Assembly: GCA_947631255.1 (NCBI GenBank) | Contig: CANRKT010000013.1 | Location: forward strand, 1 to 63,059 | Direction: 5' to 3' | Origin: an uncultured Enterobacteriaceae bacterium | GTDB lineage: Bacteria > Pseudomonadota > Gammaproteobacteria > Enterobacterales > Enterobacteriaceae | Length of the DNA: 63,059 bases | In this document: one piece after another, positions 1 through 9,342 of the stretch | How positions within the stretch are numbered: position 1 is the first letter of the stretch | Layout of the letters: every line of letters begins with the position of its first letter | The notes under the pieces: generated by a model | Told to the model about the DNA's origin: nothing | Seen by the model: the letters and a program-made list of their open reading frames with translations, nothing else | Databases searched by the model: none | Translations under genes and position numbers: made by a program

Positions 1-219
1 ACGATTCAAACAACCCCAACCACCAGCCTGCTGAATGACCAGTTCGTTGATATGAAGTTTATTACCCGCTTTACCGGCCTAACCGATAAATGGTTCTACA
101 AGCTGATACAGGATGGTGAGTTTCCGAAACCGATTAAGCTGGGGCGCAGTTCGCGCTGGTTACAGAGTGAGGTGGAGGCATGGATGCAGGCACGTATTTA
201 TGAGTCTAGGTCTGAATAA
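1..219 (+). CDS. AlpA-like DNA-binding regulator, 5' end outside window
   Basis: The frame is open from base 1 and stops with TAA at 217-219, so only the last 72 codons are visible. About residues 20-45 read as a short helix-turn-helix (ITRFTGLTDKWFYKLIQDG), followed by a wing-like PKPIKLGRSSRW stretch and an EVEAWM helix. This layout is typical of AlpA-type excisionase/regulator proteins of P4-like satellites and integrative islands, which activate integrase or excision genes. It lies 190 bases upstream of the first BREX gene on the same strand. Inference: it is the island's own regulator. It is not a WYL-domain BrxR, the regulator often found at this place in BREX loci. Another MerR/Xis-like protein is possible because the start is missing. 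Confidence 0.75.
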   Translation, partial: TIQTTPTTSLLNDQFVDMKFITRFTGLTDKWFYKLIQDGEFPKPIKLGRSSRWLQSEVEAWMQARIYESRSE

Positions 220-410
220 GGCCTAAGTTTTACTCTCCTCTCTGCATTTCACTTGTAGATACGGAGTGAGTGCAGCAGTACAATTATTCTATTAAGTCTA
301 TTTACGGGAAATTACTGCTGCTAACTAGCAATAAATTCATTTATTCATAACGATATATATGCCAATTTCGCTTATTATAACGTGATTGTTAACCCTCTAG
401 TGGAGCCATT

Positions 411-1010
411 ATGACCGCCAAAGAATATCTGGGTGACATCATTGGTGGCAGCCTGATGTTGCGTGAGAGCAGAGTCATCGCGGAGCTGCTGATATCCTCA
501 CCAAATGATGATCAATGGCATAATGCTATTGTAAATGACAATGTGCTGCAGAAGACCTCAGTGCACAGTGTTAAACGCATGGCTTCAACCCTGCGTAAAA
601 GAATTCAACCGATGGGTGAGGCATTCTGGACTGAGCTACTAAAGGCCCCCGATGATGCAGCCAGACAAATGTTGCTAATGGCGACAATGTGCCAATCCCC
701 AGTGCTGACCGATTTCATGGCAACGACACTGTCTGATGCCCGACAGATGTTTCGTGAATCATTGCGCAGCGAAGACTGGCAGGAATTTATTCTATCCCGC
801 CAGCGTGCCATTGTCGGCTTGGATCAATATTCCGAAAGCTCAATCCAGAAAATGGGCAACAATGTATTTAAAATCCTCGCAGATAGCGGATATCTGGAAT
901 CAGGCCGCAGTAAAAAGCTGAAAAATGTCTTCCTACTACCCCAGATAAGAGAGTGGGCAAACAGTCTCGACTGCCAAAAAGTCTACGATGTGATGGAGTC
1001 AGTCAGATGA
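411..1010 (+). CDS. brxA: BREX protein BrxA (DUF1819)
   Basis: A 199-residue protein in the usual size range of BrxA, the small DUF1819 protein that opens type I BREX loci. BrxA is a helical protein with a NusB-like fold that binds DNA; its exact role in phage exclusion is unsettled. The N-terminal MTAKEYLGDIIGGSLMLRES stretch is the typical family start and the C-terminus is helical. The start at 411 follows a GGAG at 402-405. The stop overlaps brxB as ATGA (1007-1010), so the two are translationally coupled. Identification rests on length, N-terminal pattern and first place in a brxA-brxB-brxC order. Confidence 0.9.
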   Translation: MTAKEYLGDIIGGSLMLRESRVIAELLISSPNDDQWHNAIVNDNVLQKTSVHSVKRMASTLRKRIQPMGEAFWTELLKAPDDAARQMLLMATMCQSPVLTDFMATTLSDARQMFRESLRSEDWQEFILSRQRAIVGLDQYSESSIQKMGNNVFKILADSGYLESGRSKKLKNVFLLPQIREWANSLDCQKVYDVMESVR

Positions 1011-1621
1011 GAGCGAAACTGGACAGTAAGCCGCAATTGTCAGCTCGTCTGGAACAAATCGAAGGCCGGCTTAAAAGTGAAGGCTTCCTGAAGAACCAAG
1101 AGCTCGGTGGTGAGATCGGTTTTTATATCTTTGATTACCCACCTCAATTTGAACTTACCGTACGGGAATATCTGAGATTGACTCTGCCTCGCCTAGCTCG
1201 GCAGGGGCTGAATTTCGCTCATCTCAATCTGTTCGAAGAGGTACTGGCAATTTTGCAAGAGCGTAAATTGTTAGATAAAGCTTTTGATCTGGAACGCAAA
1301 AAAGGTACCGATGAGCTAGCCAAAGCACTTAAAGGACCTCTTGAACAAGGTCGAATTGCTAAGCATCTGATAGATAAAGTGCTTCCGGCCTCGCCTCAAT
1401 TTGTATTGTTATCAGGTCTTGGCCAATGCTGGCCATTGCTACGTGGTCATAGTTTGCTTAATGCATTACATGCCCATATGGGGGCAATACCATTGGTATT
1501 GTTTTATCCGGGCAGTTACAACGGCCTCGAACTTTATCCTTTTGATCTGGACAGCGCAGAAGTGGCAACAGCCAACTACTACCGAGCTTTCCAACTGGTG
1601 CCTCACGCATCTAAGTACTGA
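1007..1621 (+). CDS. brxB: BREX protein BrxB (DUF1788)
   Basis: A 204-residue DUF1788 protein, the second gene of type I BREX loci and needed for BREX defence; its molecular role is not well defined. The frame is open further upstream, but the ATG at 1007 is the natural start: it overlaps the brxA stop (ATGA) and has GGAG at 995-998. Recognisable pieces are GGEIGFYIFDYPPQFELTVR near residue 30, a LPRLARQGLNFAHLNLFE segment near 60 and a C-terminal GAIPLVLFYPGSYNGLELYP segment. About 120 bases separate it from brxC and show no obvious terminator. Confidence 0.9.
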   Translation: MRAKLDSKPQLSARLEQIEGRLKSEGFLKNQELGGEIGFYIFDYPPQFELTVREYLRLTLPRLARQGLNFAHLNLFEEVLAILQERKLLDKAFDLERKKGTDELAKALKGPLEQGRIAKHLIDKVLPASPQFVLLSGLGQCWPLLRGHSLLNALHAHMGAIPLVLFYPGSYNGLELYPFDLDSAEVATANYYRAFQLVPHASKY

Positions 1622-1743
1622 AATTTAAACTGCTGCCGAAGCTTGTTTTTTGAGAGAATTCAAACCACTAACTTGGCCGCGAAAGAGTCATCACGTTATA
1701 GCGAGCAGAAGCGTCTCGCTGAATGATAGAGACGGAATTTTTA

Positions 1744-4700
1744 ATGCAGATAAGAGAGCTATTTACCAAACAACTGGATCGCCCAATCAATGGTGTGGTG
1801 AAAGCCGAGCAGCTGGATGAGCAAATCATCTGGACTGAGCTTGACGAGTATGTGGTGACCCGTGAACTTGACCGCCACCTTCGTCACTTTTTTGAGACCT
1901 ACCTGCCTGGTGTCAGCCATCCAGATGATCCTAGTGTGGCGGGTAAAATTGGGATTTGGGTATCGGGTTATTTCGGTTCCGGTAAATCTCACTTTATAAA
2001 GATCCTCTCTTACCTGCTCGGTAACAAGAAAGCTGTTAACAATGGCCAAACAAAAGCTGCCATCGAGTTTTTCAAAGAGAAAATCAGCGATCCCCTTCTT
2101 TACGGTGATATCCACGCTGCAGTTAACCGCAATACTGAAGTAATTCTCTTTAATATCGACAGCCGCGCAGATACTGAAGACAAAGAAGATGCCATTCTCA
2201 AAGTTTTCTTGCGCGTCTTCAATGAGCGCCTGGGATATTGCGCTGACCATCCTCATATCGCACACCTGGAACGTGAGTTAGATTCCCGTGGCCAATACGA
2301 GCCATTCAAAGCAAAATTTGCTGAACTCACGGGCTCAAGCTGGGAAGAACAGCGTGATGCCTATGGTTTCTGTCGTGATGAAATGGCAAAAGCCTGGGCC
2401 TATGCTACCGGCCAGTCAGATGCCTCATCGGTGCAGAGTATGGAAAATCTCGAATCCATGTTTACTCTCGACATTGCCAACTTCTGTAAATGGGTGCGGG
2501 AGTATCTCGATCGTAGCGATCCATCTGGCGACAGTAAACGCATGGTCTTTCTGGTAGATGAGGTCGGACAGTTTATCGGCAACAACACCCAGATGATGCT
2601 CAAACTGCAGACGATAACAGAAAATATCGGTACCGCTTGTGGAGGCAGAGCTTGGGTAATCGTCACTTCACAAGAAGATATCGATGCCGTATTAGGAGAT
2701 CTTAGCACTAAAAAAGGCCAGGACTTCTCCAAGATCCAAGGGCGTTTTCACACAAGGATTTCCCTCTCCTCGTCCAATACCAATGAGGTAATACAGAAAC
2801 GTCTGCTCGAAAAAAGTGAAGACGCTAAAAACTGCCTGGCAGAATTGTTCAGTCAAAAAGGCGACATTCTTCGCAACCAGTTGACCTTTGATACCAGCAC
2901 TACAGCTGAGCTTGCTAACTACAGTGATAATGTTGAGTTTGTTGATCACTACCCTTTCATTCCCTATCAGTATCTTCTGGTACAAAAGGTCTTCGAAGCA
3001 ATCCGCAAAGTGGGGGCTACCGGTAAACATCTCTCCCGTGGTGAACGTTCTCTGCTGGATGCATTCCAGAATGCCGCACGCCAGCAGATGAACAAAGATA
3101 TCGGTGTATTGGTGCCTTTCCATGCCTTTTATCCGGCAATCGAATCTTTCCTCGATACCAACGTTAAACGCATCTTCGAACAAGCGGCTGAGAAAGCAAG
3201 CCTCGATCCTTACGACATTAATATTCTTAAATCGCTGTTTTTAATCCGCTATGTCGATCTGGTCAAATCCACCATTGATAATCTGGTCACACTCTCTATT
3301 GAAGAAATAGATACAGATAAAGTGGCACTGAAAAGCCGAATCGAAGCCAGTCTACAGCGTCTTGAAAACCAACTATTGATTGTCAGAAATGGCGATGAAT
3401 ACGTATTCCTGACTAACGAAGAAAAAGAAGTCGAGCAGGAGATCAAACACACTCAGGTTGAAGCAACTGAAGAGAACCGGCAACTGGCCCGGTTGGTGTT
3501 TGAAGAGGTAATGGGCAATCGCCGTCAGTATCGCTATCCGGTAAACAAGCAGGATTACCCTCTGACTCGCTTTTGTAACGGCCACTCTATAGACGGCAGC
3601 CAACAAACAGATCTGGTGCTCAAAGTCATTTCCCCACTGGATGCCAATTTTGACAGTTATAACGAACAATCCTACAAGGCACTGAGCCAAGAAGGGAATG
3701 GTTGTATTCTGGTACGCCTGTCGAGTGAGAAGCGGATCTGGGCTGAATTTGATACTTGGTTGAAAACCGAGAAATTCTTGGCAGGGATACGAGGTAAACG
3801 ACCTGAGCAAGAGAAATTGCTGGCAGAAAAAGCACTCGAAAACACCCAGCGTCGCAGCCGTCTGAAATTACTATTCGATGATCTGGTGAAACAAGCACAG
3901 ATATTCGCACTCGGTAATGAGCTGCAAAGTAAATCGGCTAGTGTCAGCAATATGCTTGATGAAGCTTGTGCCTACGTAATCGAAAACTCATTCCAAAAGC
4001 TCTCTTTACTACAAAGCTGTGGTAACAACCCGGTGCAAGAGCTGAAGTCGGTGATCATGGCCGATGACATGGCACAGCTAAATGTAAATCTCGGTGAACA
4101 GGACCCCAATGCTGCTGCAAAAAAGGAGATTGAACTCTTTTTAAATGTCGCAGATGAAAAAAATCAGCCGGTCTACCTTAAAGAATTGTTAGAGCGATTC
4201 AGTGCTCGTCCCTTCGGCTGGAACCGTGACGAAGTAATGCTACAGGTGACTCATCTGGTCTTGCTTGGTAAGGCTGCGCTATCTACACCGAATGGTGATT
4301 TGCCCCTCAAACGCAGCTACGAACATTTTACCTCGGTACGTAGCCACAGCACACTGCGTATTCGTCGAGTACGTCAGCATACAGAACAGCAAGTAGCTAA
4401 AGCGGCTAAACTGGCGAAAGATATTTTTAATAAACCCTTCGAGAGCAGCGAAAAAGAGCTGGCGAATAAGCTTCTTGACGTACTAGGCGAGTGGCAGCGA
4501 TTAATTAAAGAATTTGATTTTAAAGCTAAAGATGGGAATTGCCCTGGCAAAAGCACCCTGCTTACCGGCAGTCGATTGATCGCCAGCCTGCTTGAGCTAG
4601 GCAACAACAGTTATGCCCTAATCGATGGACTCTGCCAGCAGAGCAACGAATGGCAGGATTTTGCCGAAGATTTTGAAGAAGTCGAGGAGTTTTTCACTCG

Positions 4701-5445
4701 TCAGTTTGATATCTGGCAACAGTTGCGTCGAGCCCTCAACGATCAATTCAAATCCAATCACCATGCACTGGAGCAAAACCCAGAAGCGGCTAAAGCATTA
4801 TCTGCACTGCAGGCTATCTACGATGATAAATCCCCGTATAGCAAACTGCGCCAGGTGGGATCGTTAATTGATCAACTCATCGCCATTAACCTGCAACTGG
4901 TAGAACAAAAACGTGCCGCGGCTTTGGAAGCGATCAATGCAACCCAGCAAGGTGTTGCACCGCTGGTTACTGACTTACCAGCTGAGTTACAAAACCAGGC
5001 AATGCGTCCCTTTAATCTGTTAAAAGAACGGGTCAGTAACAGCTTATCCTTACATGAGATTGTTAGCCTGCAACAAGAGGCTGATGATGAAGAAGATAAG
5101 GTCTTAGAACTGATCAACCGCTACAGCGCCGAACTTCAAGCTCGTCTGGAAGCGGAGCAAGCCGCAGCACGGAAAAAAGCGGCTGAACCGCCTAATAGCG
5201 ATGCGGGTACTTTGCGAGAACCGGATCCATCAGGCTCGCCAACTACTATTGCGAATAACTCTGCTGCGACAGTGGTTAGCCACAAACCAATACCTAAACC
5301 TATCGAACTGGTTTCACCCGCAGAATTACTCGGTGCCAGCCATATCTTTATAGAAACGGAGCAGGATATCGACACCTATCTCGCGACACTTCGCAGCCGT
5401 TTACAACAGGCAATAGGTCAGGGTAAACGAGTGCGGATCAAATAG
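1744..5445 (+). CDS. brxC: BREX protein BrxC, large P-loop ATPase (PglY-like)
   Basis: A 1233-residue AAA+/P-loop ATPase, the large ATPase of type I BREX, in the usual 1200-residue range. The Walker A motif GYFGSGKSHF is at about residues 75-84 and a Walker B-like FLVDEVGQF at about 267-275. The middle and C-terminal parts are helical, and an Ala/Glu/Lys-rich linker (around 1130-1190) precedes a conserved C-terminal tail. I chose ATG 1744 (MQIRELFTKQLDRPINGV) over the upstream ATG 1723 because this is the usual family N-terminus and a GACGGA stands about 8 bases ahead. BrxC is thought to work with PglX, PglZ and BrxB in recognising or processing invading DNA. The next gene starts 100 bases downstream. 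Confidence 0.95.
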   Translation: MQIRELFTKQLDRPINGVVKAEQLDEQIIWTELDEYVVTRELDRHLRHFFETYLPGVSHPDDPSVAGKIGIWVSGYFGSGKSHFIKILSYLLGNKKAVNNGQTKAAIEFFKEKISDPLLYGDIHAAVNRNTEVILFNIDSRADTEDKEDAILKVFLRVFNERLGYCADHPHIAHLERELDSRGQYEPFKAKFAELTGSSWEEQRDAYGFCRDEMAKAWAYATGQSDASSVQSMENLESMFTLDIANFCKWVREYLDRSDPSGDSKRMVFLVDEVGQFIGNNTQMMLKLQTITENIGTACGGRAWVIVTSQEDIDAVLGDLSTKKGQDFSKIQGRFHTRISLSSSNTNEVIQKRLLEKSEDAKNCLAELFSQKGDILRNQLTFDTSTTAELANYSDNVEFVDHYPFIPYQYLLVQKVFEAIRKVGATGKHLSRGERSLLDAFQNAARQQMNKDIGVLVPFHAFYPAIESFLDTNVKRIFEQAAEKASLDPYDINILKSLFLIRYVDLVKSTIDNLVTLSIEEIDTDKVALKSRIEASLQRLENQLLIVRNGDEYVFLTNEEKEVEQEIKHTQVEATEENRQLARLVFEEVMGNRRQYRYPVNKQDYPLTRFCNGHSIDGSQQTDLVLKVISPLDANFDSYNEQSYKALSQEGNGCILVRLSSEKRIWAEFDTWLKTEKFLAGIRGKRPEQEKLLAEKALENTQRRSRLKLLFDDLVKQAQIFALGNELQSKSASVSNMLDEACAYVIENSFQKLSLLQSCGNNPVQELKSVIMADDMAQLNVNLGEQDPNAAAKKEIELFLNVADEKNQPVYLKELLERFSARPFGWNRDEVMLQVTHLVLLGKAALSTPNGDLPLKRSYEHFTSVRSHSTLRIRRVRQHTEQQVAKAAKLAKDIFNKPFESSEKELANKLLDVLGEWQRLIKEFDFKAKDGNCPGKSTLLTGSRLIASLLELGNNSYALIDGLCQQSNEWQDFAEDFEEVEEFFTRQFDIWQQLRRALNDQFKSNHHALEQNPEAAKALSALQAIYDDKSPYSKLRQVGSLIDQLIAINLQLVEQKRAAALEAINATQQGVAPLVTDLPAELQNQAMRPFNLLKERVSNSLSLHEIVSLQQEADDEEDKVLELINRYSAELQARLEAEQAAARKKAAEPPNSDAGTLREPDPSGSPTTIANNSAATVVSHKPIPKPIELVSPAELLGASHIFIETEQDIDTYLATLRSRLQQAIGQGKRVRIK

Positions 5446-5545
5446 TGTTGCGCCCAAAAGCAAGGATGTAAAACGCTCGGCCCCTTTCTCATCAAAAGGG
5501 GCGTAAAGAGTGCTTCGAACACAACCATACGGGAAGAGATAAAAC

Positions 5546-7300
5546 ATGTACCAAACCGGTGGCACCATCGAAACGCTGCTGAACAAAGTTGAACAGCATG
5601 AATATATTTTGCCTGCAATCCAGAGAGAATTTGTCTGGCGGCCAGATCAAATCTGCCAGCTGTTTGACTCTCTACTACAAGGCTACCCGTTTGGTACCTT
5701 CCTGTTTTGGAAAATTAAAACTGAGAATCTGCGTCAGTATCAATTTTATGATTTTATGCGTGACTACCACCAGCGTGATCAAGTCCACTGTAAAAAACTA
5801 GATATCATCGGTGAAAATGATCGCATCGCGGTTCTAGATGGCCAGCAGCGAATGACGGCACTAAACATCGGGTTACGCGGTTCCTATAGTTGGAAAACTC
5901 AGGGTAAATGGTGGTCCAGTACAGACGCCTTTATCGAACGTCGCCTCTATCTCAATCTTTTTGAATGCACAGACCCTGACAGCGGAACTCGTTATGAGTT
6001 CGAGTTCTTGAATGAGGATGAGGCAAGCCACAACGATGAACAACACCATTGGTTTTTAGTCTCCCGTATTCTCGGTATGAATGCCTATGACGTAATGATG
6101 TCAGTCATGGAAATGAAAATGCCAGATGAACGCAAACCAGCAGCAGGTAAAGTGATTTCCCGTTTTCATGACATCATTCACAATAAACCTTTGATCAGTT
6201 ACTACTTGGAAGAAGGTCAGGAGCTATCCAAGGTTCTCAATATCTTTATCCGTATGAATAGTGGCGGAACAACACTCTCCTATTCAGATCTACTACTCTC
6301 CATCGCCGTAACGCAATGGAGCACGCTGGATGCGCGTGATGAGATTCACAAGCTAGTAGATGAAATGAACCAAATAGGTAATGGTTTTTCCTTTAGCAAG
6401 GACCTGGTGCTCAAAGCAGGTCTGATGCTGAGTGATATCAGCAGCATTGGGTTTAAAGTCGAGAACTTTAGCAAAGAGAACATGCGCAAGCTGGAAGATA
6501 ATTGGGAATGCATCCGTAAAGCTTTACTTCTTGCAGTCAATTTACTCAGCAGTTTCGGCTTCAACAGTTACAATCTGGGAGCAGACAGTGCCCTACTCCC
6601 CATAGCCTATTACCTCTACCATCGAGATCTGGATAACCGCTACCTATCCCGTAGCGAGTATGCTGCTGATAGGCAGGGGATCAGAGGTTGGCTAATTCGC
6701 TCTATCCTTAAACAATCCGGTATTTGGGGAAGTGGTCTTGATACGCTTCTGACTAGCTTGCGAAGCAAGATCAAGGAACATGGTCAGCAAGAGTTTCCTT
6801 TGATGGAAATGTCCATCGCTATGATAGAACGCGGTAAGAGCTTACGCTTTGAAGAAGAAGAGCTACAGTCTTTGGTTGAACTCGACTATGGTAACCGCCG
6901 CACTTTTGCCTTGTTATCTCTGCTCTTTCCAGGACATGACTTCTCCCACCACTTCCATGTAGATCACATATTCCCTAAAGCCCGCTTTACCAAAAAACAA
7001 TTGAAAAAGGCAGGGGTCACTGATGACACACAAGCTGAAGAGTGGATTGTCATGGCCAACCGACTACCTAACCTGCAAATGTTGGAAGGAAGCCAGAACA
7101 ATGAAAAACGTGAGAAATTACCCCATGAATGGTACGAAATGATGTGGCCAGAGCCAACTGCCCGTACTAATCATCTTCACTTACAGGCAATCGACTCACT
7201 ACCCGAGACTTTGGTTGATTTTGGGGGATTCTATCACCAGCGTCGTGAAATATTATTGGCGCGTTTGCGTCACATTTTGAGTGAACCTATTACTGCATAA
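5546..7300 (+). CDS. brxU: GmrSD/BrxU-like type IV restriction enzyme (DUF262-DUF1524)
   Basis: A 584-residue protein joining an N-terminal DUF262 domain to a C-terminal DUF1524 HNH-like nuclease. The DUF262 nucleotide-binding signature LDGQQRMTALN is at about residues 95-105. The nuclease shows HFHVDHIFPKARF at about 468-480 and NRLPNLQMLEGSQNNEKR some 40 residues later, the usual His/Asp...Asn...Asn order. Such proteins cleave DNA carrying modified cytosines. The place between brxC and pglX is that of BrxU in the Escherichia fergusonii pEFER BREX locus, where it gives complementary defence against modified phages. A good GGAAGAG stands ahead of ATG 5546. The gene symbol rests on position and domain layout; I did not align the proteins. 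Confidence 0.82.
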   Translation: MYQTGGTIETLLNKVEQHEYILPAIQREFVWRPDQICQLFDSLLQGYPFGTFLFWKIKTENLRQYQFYDFMRDYHQRDQVHCKKLDIIGENDRIAVLDGQQRMTALNIGLRGSYSWKTQGKWWSSTDAFIERRLYLNLFECTDPDSGTRYEFEFLNEDEASHNDEQHHWFLVSRILGMNAYDVMMSVMEMKMPDERKPAAGKVISRFHDIIHNKPLISYYLEEGQELSKVLNIFIRMNSGGTTLSYSDLLLSIAVTQWSTLDARDEIHKLVDEMNQIGNGFSFSKDLVLKAGLMLSDISSIGFKVENFSKENMRKLEDNWECIRKALLLAVNLLSSFGFNSYNLGADSALLPIAYYLYHRDLDNRYLSRSEYAADRQGIRGWLIRSILKQSGIWGSGLDTLLTSLRSKIKEHGQQEFPLMEMSIAMIERGKSLRFEEEELQSLVELDYGNRRTFALLSLLFPGHDFSHHFHVDHIFPKARFTKKQLKKAGVTDDTQAEEWIVMANRLPNLQMLEGSQNNEKREKLPHEWYEMMWPEPTARTNHLHLQAIDSLPETLVDFGGFYHQRREILLARLRHILSEPITA

Positions 7301-7385
7301 TTTCTGTTTCAGGTGAGTTTCAGCCATCTGACAATGCATTCTGAAGGGCGGAATTCCGCCCGGACAAAACAATTTGTGAGCCTTA

Positions 7386-9320
7386 ATGAACACTGCCAAT
7401 CTAAAAAGAGTTGCCCCTCGGGCCCGTACTGCATTTATTACAGCTATCAAAGCACGTGCTGCTGAATTTGGAATCACTGCCAAAGGCCATATTGAGCCGG
7501 TAACTAGCGGTGAAGTTTTACAAGTTGCTGGATTTACCCATCCAGCCAGTTGTGCCTCTGCCCTTAAGCGCCTGCAACAACAGCTTGCAAACGATAGTTA
7601 TGAGACTTTAATAGAGCATGTCGCATATACTTGGTTCAATCGATTCTGCGCCATCCGTTTTATGGAGTTGAAAAGCGAAGAGGGGTATTTAGAACACGGT
7701 GTACGTCTACTATCACACCCATCTCAGCCACAGGGTTTTGAAGTGTTGGATCGTGCCCCTGAGGTGATCGAATCCCTTATAACAGAGGGTGTGTCTTTGG
7801 ATAAGCCCGCTCTGTTGGACTTGTTACTGGCAGGTAATGAGCAGGAGACTCTCTTCCGAGAGTTGCTTCTCGGTCAATGTCACCGACTGCATCAAACAAT
7901 GCCATTTTTGTTTGAAGCCATTGATGATGAAACAGAACTCCTATTGCCTACAGGCCTTACCCGCACCGATGCCTTCTGGCGCGAACTGGTAGATAAGATC
8001 CCAGAACTTGACTGGCAGCAAGTAGAGGTTATCGGCTGGCTTTACCAATTTTATATTAGTGAGAAAAAAGATCAGGTCATTGGTAAGGTGGTCAAATCCG
8101 CAGATATTCCTGCCGCTACTCAGCTGTTCACCCCTAACTGGATAGTACAATATCTGGTGCAAAACTCGGTGGGGCGTCACTGGCTACAAACCTATCCTGA
8201 GTCCACACTCAAAAGCGCGATGCCCTACTATATCGACCAAGACGAACAAGCTTCCGAGGTAGTGGCACAACTGTCTGAACTTACAAGCGCCAGCATCGAA
8301 CCTGAATCAATACACGTACTCGATCCAGCCTGTGGATCCGGCCATATTCTGGTGGAAGCATATAATGTGCTCTATCGAATTTATGAAGAACGCGGTTATC
8401 GGAGCCGCGAGATCCCAGTTTTAATACTTAAGAATAACCTCTTTGGACTCGATATCGACGACCGCGCTGCACAGCTGGCGGGGTTTGCTTTGATAATGCG
8501 TGCCCGTCAGGATGATCGTCGACTGTTTTCTCGTAACAATGGTTGTGGTATTGACCTGAATATTTACTCCCTACAGGAAAGTCGACACCTCAACATTCAA
8601 AAACTTTGGCAAGCACTGAATCTCAATGCTGATGCGCAGCATGGCCAGACTCAAGATCTACTTACAGTAGCCCGAGCTACAGATGACCCCCGTCTGACGC
8701 TTCTAAAAGACCTGCATCAGCGTTTTCTTAATGTCAAAACACTGGGTTCCTTGATTAGTATATCTACTGAGCAAGTCTCAGCTATTGAGGAGCTCTATAC
8801 CACGATTCAGGAACTCAGCAAAAATGGCGATAATATGCAACGCCCTGAATCTAAGAAACTATTGCCACTGCTAGCACAAGCCCGACTATTAGCTAAACGC
8901 TACGATGCGGTGATCGCGAATCCACCATACATGGGCAGTAAGGGGATGAATGCGGAACTGAAAGAGTTCGCTAAGAAGCAGTTCCCTAATAGCAAGTCAG
9001 ATCTGTTTGCCATTTTTATCGAACGAAATCTGGATTTAACCAAAGAGTCAGGTGTGGTAGCGATGATCACCATGCAAAGCTGGATGTTCCTTTCTTCATA
9101 CGAGTCATTGCGTACCCGAATTTTGAATCAACACACTATCCTGAGTATGACCCATCTTGGGGCAAGAGGATTTGATAGTATTGGTGGAGAAGTCGTCTCA
9201 ACTACTGCATTCGTATTAGGAAATTTTCACCTTTCAAGCTATCAGGGCACTTATCTCCGTTTAGTGGATGGAAACTCTGAAGCAGAAAAAGCAGCCATGT
9301 TTAAAGCAGCTATTGCTTAA
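7386..9320 (+). CDS. pglX: BREX PglX, N-terminal half (adenine-specific DNA methyltransferase domain)
   Basis: A 644-residue protein matching the first half of PglX, the m6A methyltransferase that marks host DNA in BREX and is needed for exclusion. Motif I (LDPACGSGH) is at about residues 311-319, an acidic motif II-like GLDIDDRAAQLAG near 355, and catalytic motif IV NPPYMG at about 510-515. The methyltransferase core is therefore complete. Type I PglX is normally one chain of about 1200 residues; here the frame stops with TAA at 9318-9320 just after VDGNSEAEKAAMFKAAIA. The missing part starts again at 12827 as its own gene. The two parts sum to 1221 residues, close to a full PglX. Sequence quality is even up to the stop, with no decay. 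Whether the halves assemble into an active enzyme is inference. Confidence 0.92.
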   Translation: MNTANLKRVAPRARTAFITAIKARAAEFGITAKGHIEPVTSGEVLQVAGFTHPASCASALKRLQQQLANDSYETLIEHVAYTWFNRFCAIRFMELKSEEGYLEHGVRLLSHPSQPQGFEVLDRAPEVIESLITEGVSLDKPALLDLLLAGNEQETLFRELLLGQCHRLHQTMPFLFEAIDDETELLLPTGLTRTDAFWRELVDKIPELDWQQVEVIGWLYQFYISEKKDQVIGKVVKSADIPAATQLFTPNWIVQYLVQNSVGRHWLQTYPESTLKSAMPYYIDQDEQASEVVAQLSELTSASIEPESIHVLDPACGSGHILVEAYNVLYRIYEERGYRSREIPVLILKNNLFGLDIDDRAAQLAGFALIMRARQDDRRLFSRNNGCGIDLNIYSLQESRHLNIQKLWQALNLNADAQHGQTQDLLTVARATDDPRLTLLKDLHQRFLNVKTLGSLISISTEQVSAIEELYTTIQELSKNGDNMQRPESKKLLPLLAQARLLAKRYDAVIANPPYMGSKGMNAELKEFAKKQFPNSKSDLFAIFIERNLDLTKESGVVAMITMQSWMFLSSYESLRTRILNQHTILSMTHLGARGFDSIGGEVVSTTAFVLGNFHLSSYQGTYLRLVDGNSEAEKAAMFKAAIA

Positions 9321-9342
9321 AGAAATAGGGCTTAAGCAGATA

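Noticed and set aside
7386-9320. pglX read as a simple pseudogene broken by a stop or frameshift
   Set aside because: The downstream half has its own start with a strong ribosome site and the space between holds two complete, tightly packed genes; nothing looks decayed.
9268-9342. Upstream ATG 9268 as the start of the HEPN-like protein
   Set aside because: It lies inside pglX in another frame, and the extra residues are Lys/Gln-rich shadow coding; ATG 9343 just after the pglX stop is more natural.
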